From: Nitrospirota bacterium
GTDB lineage: Bacteria; Nitrospirota; Nitrospiria; Nitrospirales; Nitrospiraceae
Assembly: GCA_030645475.1 (NCBI GenBank)
Contig: JAUSMA010000015.1
Location: 1-64,000 of the forward strand
Direction: 5' to 3'
DNA length: 64,000 nt
Shown piece by piece: positions 34,430-44,286 of the stretch. The position numbers and the translations under genes are program-made. The stretch's first letter is position 1. Each line of letters opens with the position of its first letter. The notes beneath the pieces were generated by a model. The model made no database searches. It was not told the DNA's origin and saw only the letters and a program-made list of their open reading frames with translations.

Positions 34430-36184
34430 CTACATCTGATCCGGTGCGGAAACCCCGAGTACGCCGAGTCCATTTTTCAAGACTTGCTGGATGCCTCGCA
34501 TCAGCGCCAATCTTGCCGCAGTCCGTTCAGGGACTAGCACTTCTTTCGGCACTCCCTCGACAGGGACCAATCCCTCCGGCGTAACCGCCAGCAGATCTCG
34601 ATCCGCAGCGGGAGGCAGAATCCGGTGCTTGTTGTAAAACGTATGGAGCAACCCGGCTAACTGCTGAAGATAATAGGTCATCCGGTGAGGCTCATAGGCC
34701 AGGGCACTGCCCTGTAGGACTGACGGATACGCCGAGAGCTTGCGAAGCAACCCCAATTCATCCGGATCCGTCAATACCGATAGATCCGCCTCGCTTGGCA
34801 GAGGACAGGCGATGCCGCGCGCAGCCGCGACGCGCCAGAGGCTGGCGATCCTGGCATGGGCATACTGCACATAATAGACGGGATTATCGGATGACCGCTG
34901 CTTCGCCAACTCCAAATCGAAGTCGAGATGTGAATTCGAATCGCGCATCAAGAAAAAGAACTTGGCCGCGTCGGCCCCGACTTCATCGATGACCTCCCGC
35001 ATCGTAATGAACTCGCCGGCCCGCTTCGACATTTCAACTTTTTTCCCGCCGCGCAACAGATTCACCATCTGAACCAGCACGACCTGAAGGCGATCTTTCG
35101 GATGCCCATAGGCCTGCACGACCGCTTGCATGCGGGGAATGTAGCCATGGTGATCCGCGCCCCAGACGTCGATCAAGAGATCGTATCCGCGCCGCAACTT
35201 ATCCTGATGGTAGGCGATATCGGACGCCAGGTAGGTGTACTCACCGTCCTGCTTCCGGACAACACGGTCTTTCTCATCACCGAATGCGGAGGATCGGAAC
35301 CACCAGGCCCCTTCCTCCTCAAACAGGAACTGCTGCGCTTTCAATTCATCCAACACCCGCTGCACCGCACCAGAATCTACAAGGGAGGCCTCGCTGAACC
35401 AGGACTCGAACTCGATCCCGAAATACTTCAGATCCTCGCGAATCAGCCCCAGCAACTCCTCATAGGCAAACGTGCGACAGCGCTCCTCTACCTCTGCAGC
35501 CGTTCGTCCGGTCAGCTCAGATTCGAGCTGTTGCTTCACATGCTCGGCCACAGCCGTGATGTAAGCCCCGTGATAACCTTCTGTCGGAAACTCTACCGGT
35601 CGATTGGACAATGCTTCGTACCTGGCATAGACAGAGGTTCCCAGCAGTTTCATCTGCCGGCCGGCATCGTTGATATAGTACTCACTCACGACGTCATACC
35701 CGACAGCCTTGAGCATATTCGCAACCGCCTGCCCGACCGCCGCGCCGCGCCCATGGCCCACATGCAATGGGCCAGTCGGATTGGCACTCACATATTCCAC
35801 CAACACGCGGCGACTCTCACCCAATTCAGCTCGCCCGTAGGTTGATCCTTGCGTCTCGATTTCCCTGAGCACTTCCTGCCAGATGGAAGGCTTGAGCGTG
35901 AGGTTCAGGAACCCGGGTCTGGCAATTTCGACACGGTCAAAGAGTTGTTCGCGCTGAGAGAGGTTGTCGATGATAATTTGGGCAATGTCATGGGGCGCTC
36001 GTTGCTCGGAGGCCGCGAGAGACATCGCAACCGTTGAGGCTAAGTCTCCCCATTCAGGCCGTTTGGGAGCATCCAGACTCAGTTCAGGCCAGGCTTCCGT
36101 CTTCAGTTGGCCCTTCTGTTTGGCTCCATTGAGCGCTCCGAGGAGTGCACTGGTGACCTTTTCCTGAACGACCCCGCTGGACAA
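34430..36184 (-). CDS. argS: Arginyl-tRNA synthetase
   Basis: A 584-residue class I synthetase that charges tRNA-Arg. It has the ATP-binding HIGH-type motif as PLHVGHGRGAAVG, the KMSKS-like VEMSKRAGEF, and the C-terminal anticodon-binding DALR domain. The start appears to be TTG 36184, six bases after AGGAG (TTAGGAGTTTATC); no in-frame ATG near the N-terminus fits. It lies 15 bases before tgt. Confidence 0.95.
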   Translation of the reverse strand: MSSGVVQEKVTSALLGALNGAKQKGQLKTEAWPELSLDAPKRPEWGDLASTVAMSLAASEQRAPHDIAQIIIDNLSQREQLFDRVEIARPGFLNLTLKPSIWQEVLREIETQGSTYGRAELGESRRVLVEYVSANPTGPLHVGHGRGAAVGQAVANMLKAVGYDVVSEYYINDAGRQMKLLGTSVYARYEALSNRPVEFPTEGYHGAYITAVAEHVKQQLESELTGRTAAEVEERCRTFAYEELLGLIREDLKYFGIEFESWFSEASLVDSGAVQRVLDELKAQQFLFEEEGAWWFRSSAFGDEKDRVVRKQDGEYTYLASDIAYHQDKLRRGYDLLIDVWGADHHGYIPRMQAVVQAYGHPKDRLQVVLVQMVNLLRGGKKVEMSKRAGEFITMREVIDEVGADAAKFFFLMRDSNSHLDFDLELAKQRSSDNPVYYVQYAHARIASLWRVAAARGIACPLPSEADLSVLTDPDELGLLRKLSAYPSVLQGSALAYEPHRMTYYLQQLAGLLHTFYNKHRILPPAADRDLLAVTPEGLVPVEGVPKEVLVPERTAARLALMRGIQQVLKNGLGVLGVSAPDQM

Positions 36185-36281
36185 GATAAACTCCTAAGTC
36201 ATTAGCAATGAAAGGAAAAACGAACTGGCCACTGTAGCATACGGGATGGTTAGTGACAAGGCAGCCGGATGGGATTCTCTG

Positions 36282-37271
36282 TCAGACTACAGCTTCTTTG
36301 AGCTGTGCCAGACAGAGTGACACAAGATCATCCTGCGATATCTTGAGGCAGGGTTGCTCCTCGCAGCGGCTAACATCGTCCCACGACCGGCAGAGACAAG
36401 GCTGCCCCTGCACGATGGTGACATGGGCGCCACGGGGAGCCCACCGCAACGGCTCAGTCGGCCCAAACAACGCCACCGTACGCACCCCTATTAACCCCGC
36501 CATATGTGTCACGCCTGAATCCTGCCCGAGATAGAGCCGAGCTTGAGCCAGCACCCCGGCAACGGTGAGAACATCCAGGCCCTTCAAGACAACCGGCGGT
36601 TGTAGACATGCCTGAAAAATCCGTTCGACTGGCTCCCGGTCTGCTGGCCCCTCGAGAATCACTGGGATCGTTCCGGAATGCTGAAGCGCGGCAACGACGG
36701 ATGCGAGTATCTCTGGGCCCACACACTTATGGGCACTCCCACTCCCAGGGTGAATGACGGCAAAAGGCTGGCCGTTCGAAAGACCCGCCGTTTCAAGACA
36801 GGCTTGTCCGAGAGAGAAGAGCGGTTCCGTCACCGCCAACTCTGCATGCCCCTCACCGGCATACGGTGCCTCATTGATCGCCTCAAGAAATCGATCGCGT
36901 TGGTGTGTCGCATGGATCGTGAGTGAGAATGGAGACCTCACGATCACCTCGCGGACGCCAGCTGCCTTGAGTGCCCCGCTCAACCTGCCATCGGCATCCT
37001 CCATCCAGCCAATGGCAAGATCACAATCCTTCAGCCATGTCTGTAGCTGACCCGTAACCGAACCGGCGAACAAGTCCGCACAAGCACGTCCCTGCAGAGA
37101 GGTCCAGTCATCGATATTTCTGCATGCAAGCAGCAGCGTTGCGACTTGGCCTCCGGCACAGAGCAGGAGCCGATGGCTGGTAAAGCGGTTGCGCAATCGT
37201 GTCATAGCAGGCACAGCCAAGAATACATCGCCAAGGCCACCCGGATGGATCATGACGATCGTTCTTGCCAC
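36282..37271 (-). CDS. Family 9 glycosyltransferase (heptosyltransferase-like)
   Basis: A 329-residue cytoplasmic enzyme of the ADP-heptose:LPS heptosyltransferase type, which builds the inner core of lipopolysaccharide. It starts at GTG 37271 with IVMIHPGGLGDVFLAVPAMT, the family N-terminus. Nucleotide-sugar-binding blocks are AVIHPGSGSAHKC and YLGQDSGVTHMAGLIGVRTV with ALFGPTEP. Several cysteines near the C-terminus (PCLCRSWDDVSRCEEQPCLK) are a variant feature. The acceptor cannot be predicted. Confidence 0.8.
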   Translation of the reverse strand: MARTIVMIHPGGLGDVFLAVPAMTRLRNRFTSHRLLLCAGGQVATLLLACRNIDDWTSLQGRACADLFAGSVTGQLQTWLKDCDLAIGWMEDADGRLSGALKAAGVREVIVRSPFSLTIHATHQRDRFLEAINEAPYAGEGHAELAVTEPLFSLGQACLETAGLSNGQPFAVIHPGSGSAHKCVGPEILASVVAALQHSGTIPVILEGPADREPVERIFQACLQPPVVLKGLDVLTVAGVLAQARLYLGQDSGVTHMAGLIGVRTVALFGPTEPLRWAPRGAHVTIVQGQPCLCRSWDDVSRCEEQPCLKISQDDLVSLCLAQLKEAVV

Positions 37272-37279
37272 GATGTACC

Positions 37280-37900
37280 TTACTGTCCAGAGGGAGGTAA
37301 CTGTGCCAGCAGGGATCGCGCGACTTCAAGATCTGCCGGTGTATTCACATTTTGGAAAGAACGGCAGGAGGGGTCGATCCCAACCAGATCCCCCTCAGTC
37401 ACATATTGAACCCGGAGGGACTCGCACGACACAATCTCTTGAATCTTGAGCTGTCGTGCCAAAACCATCTGTTCAATGACAGGCAGGCACCGGTTGCTAT
37501 ACAAGGCGTGCATTGGATGTAACCGGCCCGCGAGTTTCGCCATAACAATGTCTGCAGACCTTCTTCGACTTGTGAACTGGGAAATAACCGCCTGATCAAG
37601 AAACGGCATATCGCAGGCAACTACGAATATGTAGGGTGTCGTGGCCTCTGTAAGCCCGGTATACAACCCTCCAAGACTGCCGCAATCCGGCACCAGGTCT
37701 CGAACAGTTCTCGCGTCGACATCGAGTGCCGGACTGTCCTGCGCAATGACGATCAACACCTCCTGAAAGATTGAGCGAAGCACGGCGAGTCCTCGTTCAA
37801 GGAGGGTCTGTTCCCCCACAACGAGATACCGTTTATCTTCGCCCATTCTCCGGCTTTTTCCCCCGGCAAGCAGGACGCCGGTTACGTCACTCTCCATCAT
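37280..37900 (-). CDS. mobA: Molybdenum cofactor guanylyltransferase
   Basis: The 206-residue protein begins VTGVLLAGGKSRRMGEDKRY, the nucleotidyltransferase signature LAGGxSxRMGxDK. It also has LVPDCGSLGGLYTGL and VVACDMPFLDQAV. MobA attaches GMP to molybdopterin to form the bis-MGD-type cofactor, required by NXR, nitrate reductases and other enzymes of the DMSO reductase family. ATG 37900 or 37897 follows a GAGGAC site; a TTG at 37921 is less likely. Its position beside the respiratory operon suits cofactor supply. Confidence 0.85.
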   Translation of the reverse strand: MMESDVTGVLLAGGKSRRMGEDKRYLVVGEQTLLERGLAVLRSIFQEVLIVIAQDSPALDVDARTVRDLVPDCGSLGGLYTGLTEATTPYIFVVACDMPFLDQAVISQFTSRRRSADIVMAKLAGRLHPMHALYSNRCLPVIEQMVLARQLKIQEIVSCESLRVQYVTEGDLVGIDPSCRSFQNVNTPADLEVARSLLAQLPPSGQ

Positions 37901-37921
37901 GTCCTCAAAGTCGACGGCCAA

Positions 37922-37960
37922 AAAGAAAGAGGGGGTGGGTTACCCCCACCCCCTCATACT
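37922..37960 (-). terminator. Intrinsic terminator of bd-like oxidase operon A
   Basis: GAGGGGGTGGG pairs with CCCCACCCCCTC (37930-37955) and is followed on the minus strand by TTTCTTTTTGG. It lies about 30 bases after the stop of the cytochrome c/NxrC-like fusion gene and separates the respiratory operon from mobA. Confidence 0.85.
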
Positions 37961-37988
37961 TTTCCAGACTCTCTCGCGCAGATGAACG

Positions 37989-39764
37989 TTAGAGGGTCTT
38001 TCCCTTCCGCTTGTTCGATCGTCTCGTGAGGACCCACCCTTCCAGGAGGACCACACCAAAGGCAATCACAACCGGATAGATATAGGCTTCGCGAGGCGTC
38101 GGCGGCTCCAGGAAGGTGTAGTAGAAGGCCGAAACGGCCATCTTCCGTCCTGCGTCGCCGTTGTGGCCGTCCCAAGCAAAGAACACCGTGGGAATGTATT
38201 GTCCCATTTCGAAGAAGGTATCTTCGTCGTAATCCTGATCCTTCTTGTTTCCCAAAGGACGCTGAATGATGACCGTCCAACGTCCATTCTTCCACTCTGA
38301 GTGAAGAATCTTGATATTCTCCTCGTAGGTATCGCGCTGTGTGAAGTCCTTGTCCCATCCGGTACCTTCAAAGGCACGGAGTGAGCCATCAGCTTCCCAC
38401 TTCACAATATCAACAGGGAACTGCTCATTGCTGCCGAACAGATACCGTGGCTTAATCGGCGCCGGAAGTTCTTTCCACTTCACGGCCGTTTGCATCGCGA
38501 CCGCATCGTTGTACACCGTGTAGTTATTCTGATGCGAGGCAATCGAACCCTCTTCGCCAGTCTTCGGATCTTGTTCCTTGACATCGACATTCACTGACGT
38601 CGGCGCCCAAGGCAACTTCCCTTCGGCCACACTCTTCGTCCGGTCGTCCCACTGGAACATGAATACGACATGCTTGTCGTTATAGAGGGACTTCACCCAA
38701 ATATCGTCGATCCGATTCACGAAGTTTCTTGGCTTGTGAGTGATCTGACCACCCATCGCGATATACCGTCTAGCCCGATTCTTCCACAACTCATGCTCTG
38801 GATCTGCCGGGATTTCCCCTTCGACCACCCCTGAGGACACCACAAAGTTGATCTTCGGCTTGTCCGCCTGCGGATCGATCGCTAGGGGTTTCCCGTCAGC
38901 CTCTCGCTCACACAGCGAGTTCACGAAGTTGGCAATGTGCCACCGTTCTTCAACCGTGCTGTTGTCAGCGAACGAGGGCATCGGCGTACCGTTGACTCCG
39001 GTCGAAAACGTCCGGAAAATGTTTTTGACATTATAGGGATCTTGGCGGCTGCCCCTGAAGTTCCAGCACTTGTGCCAGTCGGCCGGCTGAATTGAAAAAC
39101 CCCAGTCATCTTTCAGATTGAACGCATTGCCGTCGCCACGGCCTTCAGCGCCGTGACATTCCACACACTTCTTCTCGACGATGAGCTCTGCGCCCTTCTT
39201 TAAACTCTCTTCTGACGCGGCAATCGGCTTCAGCTCATCAAGCTGTAGAACGGTCTGACTTTCAGATGCCTTATCGGTGAACTTTCTATCCTTCACCAGC
39301 TGTGTCGTGACAAAAGACAAGACTTGGAGCCGCTGCTCTTCAGTCAGAATACCTTCCCAGGATGGCATGGCTGAACCTGGCAGACCATGTGTGACGGTCT
39401 CAAACAGATCGTTCTGACCAGGAATGGGCTTCTTGGCATCGAACAACGGCAACTCACCGCTCGCCGTGCGACGAATCTTGAACGTGCCCTGGTTGAAGTT
39501 ACGGGGGCGAGGCCAGAGACGATCTGCGCCAGGTCCATCACCCGCACCATCGACGCCGTGGCACCAGACACACTTGGTAAAGTACACGCGCTTGCCTGCC
39601 TCAATCATGTCGGCAGCAGGTTCAGGCGACAATTCAGCCTTCTTGAAACCCTCAGGAAGGGCATCTGCGGCAAAAGCTACGCCCCCGGTGCTCCCGGAGA
39701 CCAGGATAATTCCGAAGGCAGTCGCGAGGAGCGCCCCCGCCTTCAGACTAAACGAATTCTTCAT
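37989..39764 (-). CDS. Dihaem cytochrome c fused to an NxrC-like domain, membrane-anchored
   Basis: A 591-residue protein. ATG 39764 is preferred (GAGGG five bases upstream). A signal peptide is followed by two cytochrome c domains with CVWCH (65-69) and CVECH (200-204), each with a distal MPSW or MPSF Met. The second half is a gamma-subunit-like haem-b domain, with QWDDRTKS and FAWDGHNGDAGRKMAVSAF. The usual CMGQ block is replaced by LFGSNEQ, so the Met ligand seen in other NxrC-like proteins is not evident. A C-terminal helix (YIYPVVIAFGVVLLEGWVL) anchors it outside the membrane. It is the last gene of operon A and probably feeds electrons to bd-like oxidase 1. Confidence 0.8.
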   Translation of the reverse strand: MKNSFSLKAGALLATAFGIILVSGSTGGVAFAADALPEGFKKAELSPEPAADMIEAGKRVYFTKCVWCHGVDGAGDGPGADRLWPRPRNFNQGTFKIRRTASGELPLFDAKKPIPGQNDLFETVTHGLPGSAMPSWEGILTEEQRLQVLSFVTTQLVKDRKFTDKASESQTVLQLDELKPIAASEESLKKGAELIVEKKCVECHGAEGRGDGNAFNLKDDWGFSIQPADWHKCWNFRGSRQDPYNVKNIFRTFSTGVNGTPMPSFADNSTVEERWHIANFVNSLCEREADGKPLAIDPQADKPKINFVVSSGVVEGEIPADPEHELWKNRARRYIAMGGQITHKPRNFVNRIDDIWVKSLYNDKHVVFMFQWDDRTKSVAEGKLPWAPTSVNVDVKEQDPKTGEEGSIASHQNNYTVYNDAVAMQTAVKWKELPAPIKPRYLFGSNEQFPVDIVKWEADGSLRAFEGTGWDKDFTQRDTYEENIKILHSEWKNGRWTVIIQRPLGNKKDQDYDEDTFFEMGQYIPTVFFAWDGHNGDAGRKMAVSAFYYTFLEPPTPREAYIYPVVIAFGVVLLEGWVLTRRSNKRKGKTL

Positions 39765-39814
39765 GGTTTCCCTCATGTCGTAAATCCAGGTTGGCTAGAA
39801 ATTCCCGTGAACGA

Positions 39815-40852
39815 TTAGTCCCAGGTTCGGGGGTAATACCCCGTGTGCCAATATTCGAACAAGATGACTTTCCAGATTTCGTCCACAGTCAGATGCTGCT
39901 CCCACGGTGGCATCACAGAGGCCCAGGGGAACCCTTCGTTCGGCAACCCGATTCCACCCTTGGCCACACGCCAGAAAATGAACGTTTCCTGTAATTGTGC
40001 AATCGTTCCCGGATCAGTAAAGTTCGCAGGAATTGGATTGAAAGCAAATGCATGGAGGCCGCGACCGTTCAGGTTATCGCCGTGGCAGAAGTGGCAGTTT
40101 TGGAAGAAGATCTCTCCCCCCTCACGCACATACTTCAGGTAGCCCTGAGCATCTTTATCCCAGGGATTGGCATTCGGCTTCATCAACCGACCCATACCCT
40201 GCTCCACAATATTCGCGTTGCTATATTCCTGATCGAACTTCCCTTCGAGGTTGACACGATAGGGGTTCTGCGATGTTTGAAGTGTATACGTCTTTCCATG
40301 CACCTTGGTGCTGGCCGGTGGCGCCGGATGCACCGTGCGCAACTCGATGGGCTCCTCTGACTTCGGCACCATCGCGTTATAGGAGAACCCGCCGATCAAA
40401 ATCGGCAACAGGACCAGATAGGCGTACCGCAACAATTTGTTTGCCCCGGTTTGGGCATCCAAAATGTTCATGATCGGCTGCTTGAACTTCTTCCAATCTT
40501 CCTCGTTCGCTGAGACCCACATAAACACAGCTATGAGCGAGACGGTCCCGTACATAGCGCGAACGCTGAACGGAATCGGCGGATACACACGATACTTCAA
40601 ATACAGAAGAATGAACGACCAAAAGAAAATCCCCTGCCAGAAGCGAGGGAGCGCCATTCCCATGGAAGCCGACATATAGCTTAGCCCTGTAAAACCCGCG
40701 ACAAATAGCGCGAGCTCAAAGAGCACTTGCATAGGCATGTAACCTTCGACCAGGCGCACGGTATTTGACGGAATGATATCCACAATCATTCCGGCAAGCA
40801 GGAGTATCCCAACAGCTCCTATGAGTGCCGCGACTGACATTAATGCTTTCAT
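39815..40852 (-). CDS. Membrane cytochrome c with one haem
   Basis: The start is ATG 40852 after AAGGGAG, giving 345 residues. About five membrane helices occupy the first 160 residues (LIGAVGILLLAGMIV, VLFELALFVAGFTGLSYM, FWQGIFFWSFILLYL, VSLIAVFMWV, LVLLPILIGGFSY). A periplasmic cytochrome c domain follows, with CHFCH at 253-257 and the later FPWASVMPPWEQHL, whose Met is the likely sixth ligand. It is the middle cytochrome of operon A, between the two-domain cytochrome and the NxrC-like fusion, and is a probable oxidase subunit. Confidence 0.8.
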   Translation of the reverse strand: MKALMSVAALIGAVGILLLAGMIVDIIPSNTVRLVEGYMPMQVLFELALFVAGFTGLSYMSASMGMALPRFWQGIFFWSFILLYLKYRVYPPIPFSVRAMYGTVSLIAVFMWVSANEEDWKKFKQPIMNILDAQTGANKLLRYAYLVLLPILIGGFSYNAMVPKSEEPIELRTVHPAPPASTKVHGKTYTLQTSQNPYRVNLEGKFDQEYSNANIVEQGMGRLMKPNANPWDKDAQGYLKYVREGGEIFFQNCHFCHGDNLNGRGLHAFAFNPIPANFTDPGTIAQLQETFIFWRVAKGGIGLPNEGFPWASVMPPWEQHLTVDEIWKVILFEYWHTGYYPRTWD

Positions 40853-40895
40853 CGGCAAACTCCCTTTACTCAACAAAAGAGGTAGACAGACAAGA

Positions 40896-42209
40896 CTATG
40901 AAATCTTCGGTGGCGGCGATCCCGCCTTCACCTGCGACAAATAATCGACGATCTTCTTCAGCGCCCCGGCGCTGAGCTTCTGTCCGAACACTTTCGGCAT
41001 CGTATTGTCCGGGAATGGCTTCACCACATAGGCACTTGGTGAGACAATCGACTCCATAATGTAATCCGGAACAGTTTTTGCCGTCCCTTTGTAGTCCTTA
41101 TCCTTTATGCGAAGAGGAGCATTTGTGCCTTCTTCGAGCTTAGGACCAATCGTACCAACTGCCCCAGGAATGCCAGGGATAGTGTGGCAGGACACGCACT
41201 GAGCCTTTGCTAAAATCTGATCCACCGGCTCCGTTCCATCTGCCAGCAAGGCGCTGGGCGGTCCGGCTGCCTTGTCATCTTGCTGCTTTGGACGATCGGC
41301 TTCCGGAATAAACTTCTCATAGGACTTGACGATCTCGTCATATGTCGGAGCGTCTCGCCCTTCGCGGATATAGAGCCACGTATCAACAGCCGCCAACTCT
41401 GCGAGACTCAGCGAGATCGGTGGCTTGTGGATGGCAGGCATTGGGCTTTCTTTATCGTTCGTACCCTTCACACCAAAGCCGGCAACAACGTAACAGCTCG
41501 GGCAGGAGTGGGACTCAGCGATATACTCTTGGCCATTTTCTGCAGTGCCCGCTCCAGGAAATGCTTCCTTCTGAGCATAGTCTCTACCTGCAGGCTTTCC
41601 CTTGCTGTACTTAGGATCTTCCAGCCGCTCTTTACCTGCACGCTCAGGAATACCGTCAAGGTTTGGTGCACGCTCTCCCAGCATTCCTTTGTGGAACGCA
41701 TGACAAAGTGGACATTGCCCTTTCCCAATCGCGCCCTGAACCTTATTTTGCCCGATGCCCCCGAAAATGATCTTTTCGCCTTCATCGGCCAACTGCTGCG
41801 CGGTCATCGCCTCATACTGAAGCTTCTCTTCTTTCGGAGGAAATCCACCTTCGACCTGCGGCAACCAATTGCCATAGCCTGATAAGCCAGCAGCAACAAG
41901 GAACATGAAGCCGCCGATCTTGAGCAATGCGGCTTGATTGGGAAAGTAGATCCCCATCATAAAACACATTGCAGTGATGAGAACTAAGGAGACAGGCAAC
42001 ATCCGGTTCGCACCATAGAAACTGGTCTCATAGTGCGCAATTGCCAGCAACAGCATGAACGCAGCGATCGTGCCAATAAAGAGCTTGAACGTTGCGCGCT
42101 TCTTTGCAGTTGGATCACTAATCGATATCAGAGAGTACACGAGAAGCCCCGCGAGAAGCGCGAGCAGTGGCCACCCTATTGAAATAGCTTCGTTTATCAG
42201 ATCGCCCAC
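40896..42209 (-). CDS. Membrane cytochrome c with two normal and one degenerate haem site
   Basis: I place the start at GTG 42209, seven bases after CAGGAGG; the upstream in-frame codon lacks a ribosome site. The 437-residue product has about four N-terminal helices and three c-type segments. CPLCH at 166-170 and CVSCH at 338-342 are normal, but the middle one reads CPSCY (236-240), with TAC in place of a His codon. It follows bd-like oxidase 1 directly in operon A and is a likely electron-donating subunit of that oxidase. Confidence 0.8.
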   Translation of the reverse strand: MGDLINEAISIGWPLLALLAGLLVYSLISISDPTAKKRATFKLFIGTIAAFMLLLAIAHYETSFYGANRMLPVSLVLITAMCFMMGIYFPNQAALLKIGGFMFLVAAGLSGYGNWLPQVEGGFPPKEEKLQYEAMTAQQLADEGEKIIFGGIGQNKVQGAIGKGQCPLCHAFHKGMLGERAPNLDGIPERAGKERLEDPKYSKGKPAGRDYAQKEAFPGAGTAENGQEYIAESHSCPSCYVVAGFGVKGTNDKESPMPAIHKPPISLSLAELAAVDTWLYIREGRDAPTYDEIVKSYEKFIPEADRPKQQDDKAAGPPSALLADGTEPVDQILAKAQCVSCHTIPGIPGAVGTIGPKLEEGTNAPLRIKDKDYKGTAKTVPDYIMESIVSPSAYVVKPFPDNTMPKVFGQKLSAGALKKIVDYLSQVKAGSPPPKIS

Positions 42210-42291
42210 GATTGTAACCTCCTGAGGTTTTGGTAAGAGCGGAGGCACGTACCACGCGCCTCCACTCCCCCAAGCAAGATCCTAAAGATGA

Positions 42292-44205
42292 TCAGTGGCT
42301 CCCAGCTGGCTGCGCAGCGCCGCCTGGAACCCCTGCCTTTACTTCAACTGGCGCCTTCTTTATCCCGAGGCTACCAAGCCAGAAGACAAAGAGAATGCTG
42401 ATCCAGAAGAACAACACATTGAATGAAATCATATTTGCGGCAAATCCCACTGTATGGGTATAGGCCCAAGGTGAGTTATCCCGCATGATCTCATTCACGT
42501 GCCAGAACAATCGGACTGAGGAGCGAATGTACCCCATCAACCCCATCATCCAAGTAAAGGCTGTCGCAAGCATGATCAAAGCATACTGCGACCGAGCTGA
42601 GATCTTTCCCCACTCGATAGGCCCCATCTGCTTGGCGCCCTTCATCATGAAGCTATTGAGTGCAAACATGAAAAAGAGGCAGGACAGCGTCGTAGCGACT
42701 TGAGGCACCGACAGACCGACTCGCACGTTTGCCGGGATATAATATCCCAGGACCGCGAGCCCAATAATATTGACGTAGGCACAACCAAAGAACATACCCA
42801 TGAAGATATTGCCGAACTTCGACCAGGACACCGTCGAGACCTTGTTGCCTCGCATGTACCAGACGAAACTAAGAATGGTGGTGGTAATGATGACGTTGAT
42901 TCCACCGTTCTTGGCCGACATGACGCCATAGTTCCCCAACACCGGGTGCTGCTGACCACCCATCGCCTTGAGCTCAGCGGGAGTCATGACAATCGTGTGA
43001 GGAGTAATGAACACCAGGTAGCCGCAACAGAGGACGAACACGAGATACTTGATGTAGCGTTGATATTTCTCGGCACCACGCATCCGGCCTAGAGCCTGCC
43101 AGAGATAGTAGTTAGTGCTGAGAAAGAGAATGCCGATCATCGTAGCTTGAATGATGAAGAGCCAAGCCAGAAGACCGCCCATGAGGGTAATGCCCATCTG
43201 CTGACGGTAGGCATACACTTCGCGCATCAGCCAATAACCGGCGAATGGCAAGGGGATCAAGAACGCCACGCCGAGCGCCATGGCGATATAGCCCATCCAA
43301 TCATAATGCGCACGATCTTCGTCGGTCTTGGAGGCCAAAAACTTGTACGCCGCGTAGGCCGCCACGACACCACCACCGAACGCCATGTTACCCAAAATGC
43401 GATGCAGGTTCAGCGGATTCCAAAGTGCGGTATGGATGACGTGCCAGATGTTCCCAAGATAGCGCCCCTGCTCATCGACTCCGGCCGGCGACATCATGAA
43501 CCCGATCCAGGAATTCGCCAAGAACATGAGCAACGTTCCGATCACGTTCAAAATGACGGACAGGCTCAAGTGAATCCACTTCAGAAACCCTTCCCTCATC
43601 TTGTCCCAGCCGTAGTAATAGATGTAGAGGGTTCCGCTCTCCGCCACAAACATCAATGCATAAATATGCATGACCGGACGGAAGATACTGGATAAGTAAC
43701 CGAAGAACGCCGGATACAGAGTCAGGAAGGTGAAGATCAAGATACCACCGAGAATGGCGGTCAACGAATAGGCCGTCAGACTGATCTTGATGAAGTCGTA
43801 GGCGAGCTGATCATACCGCTTCGCCATCGCTTTATCCTTCGTCACCACTCCCATGAACTCGATGACCATGCAGAAAATCGGAACCGCGAGCACAAAACTT
43901 CCGTAATAGAGGTGCTGCTGATTTGCGAACCAGAGCAACACGCGACTCTCGAAGTTGTATCGCGGATAATCCCGAGGACCATCGACGGTCTTCGGAGCAG
44001 GGGCACCGACAACGATACCCTCCGTCTTATAATAGACGTCTCTCCCCTTCTCGACCTTCGCCTCACCATCCTTCTTCACCGCATCAGGCGCATCCGCGCC
44101 CAAAGCTAGCGTTGGAAGCGATACGGCGATGGGGAGCAGGAGAAGGCCAATCATCGCGCAAAGCGCCATGATTGAGAACAACTTCTTCCCAGCCACTAAA
44201 CCCAT
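42292..44205 (-). CDS. Atypical cytochrome bd-like oxidase subunit, copy 1
   Basis: ATG 44205 follows AAGGAGG; the 637-residue product has a signal or first helix (FSIMALCAMIGLLLLPIAVS) and about fourteen membrane helices. CydA-like blocks include QQHLYYGSFVLAVPIF (His in the CydA H19 position), FVAESGTLYIYYYGWDKMRE (Glu of the proton path), NPLNLHRILGNMAFGGGVVA and PFAGYWLMREVY. The quinol-oxidase GRQPW motif is absent, and c-type cytochromes are encoded downstream, so a cytochrome c rather than a quinol may be the donor. Probably a terminal oxidase of the nitrite-oxidising chain. About 55% longer alignment blocks are shared with copy 2 at 47767-49638 by eye. Confidence 0.8.
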   Translation of the reverse strand: MGLVAGKKLFSIMALCAMIGLLLLPIAVSLPTLALGADAPDAVKKDGEAKVEKGRDVYYKTEGIVVGAPAPKTVDGPRDYPRYNFESRVLLWFANQQHLYYGSFVLAVPIFCMVIEFMGVVTKDKAMAKRYDQLAYDFIKISLTAYSLTAILGGILIFTFLTLYPAFFGYLSSIFRPVMHIYALMFVAESGTLYIYYYGWDKMREGFLKWIHLSLSVILNVIGTLLMFLANSWIGFMMSPAGVDEQGRYLGNIWHVIHTALWNPLNLHRILGNMAFGGGVVAAYAAYKFLASKTDEDRAHYDWMGYIAMALGVAFLIPLPFAGYWLMREVYAYRQQMGITLMGGLLAWLFIIQATMIGILFLSTNYYLWQALGRMRGAEKYQRYIKYLVFVLCCGYLVFITPHTIVMTPAELKAMGGQQHPVLGNYGVMSAKNGGINVIITTTILSFVWYMRGNKVSTVSWSKFGNIFMGMFFGCAYVNIIGLAVLGYYIPANVRVGLSVPQVATTLSCLFFMFALNSFMMKGAKQMGPIEWGKISARSQYALIMLATAFTWMMGLMGYIRSSVRLFWHVNEIMRDNSPWAYTHTVGFAANMISFNVLFFWISILFVFWLGSLGIKKAPVEVKAGVPGGAAQPAGSH

Positions 44206-44286
44206 GGGATACCTCCTTAATGCATTCCGAAAAAGACTCACCATAATTCCCTGCAAACTCAACTCAGCACAGAATAGACCCAGGAC

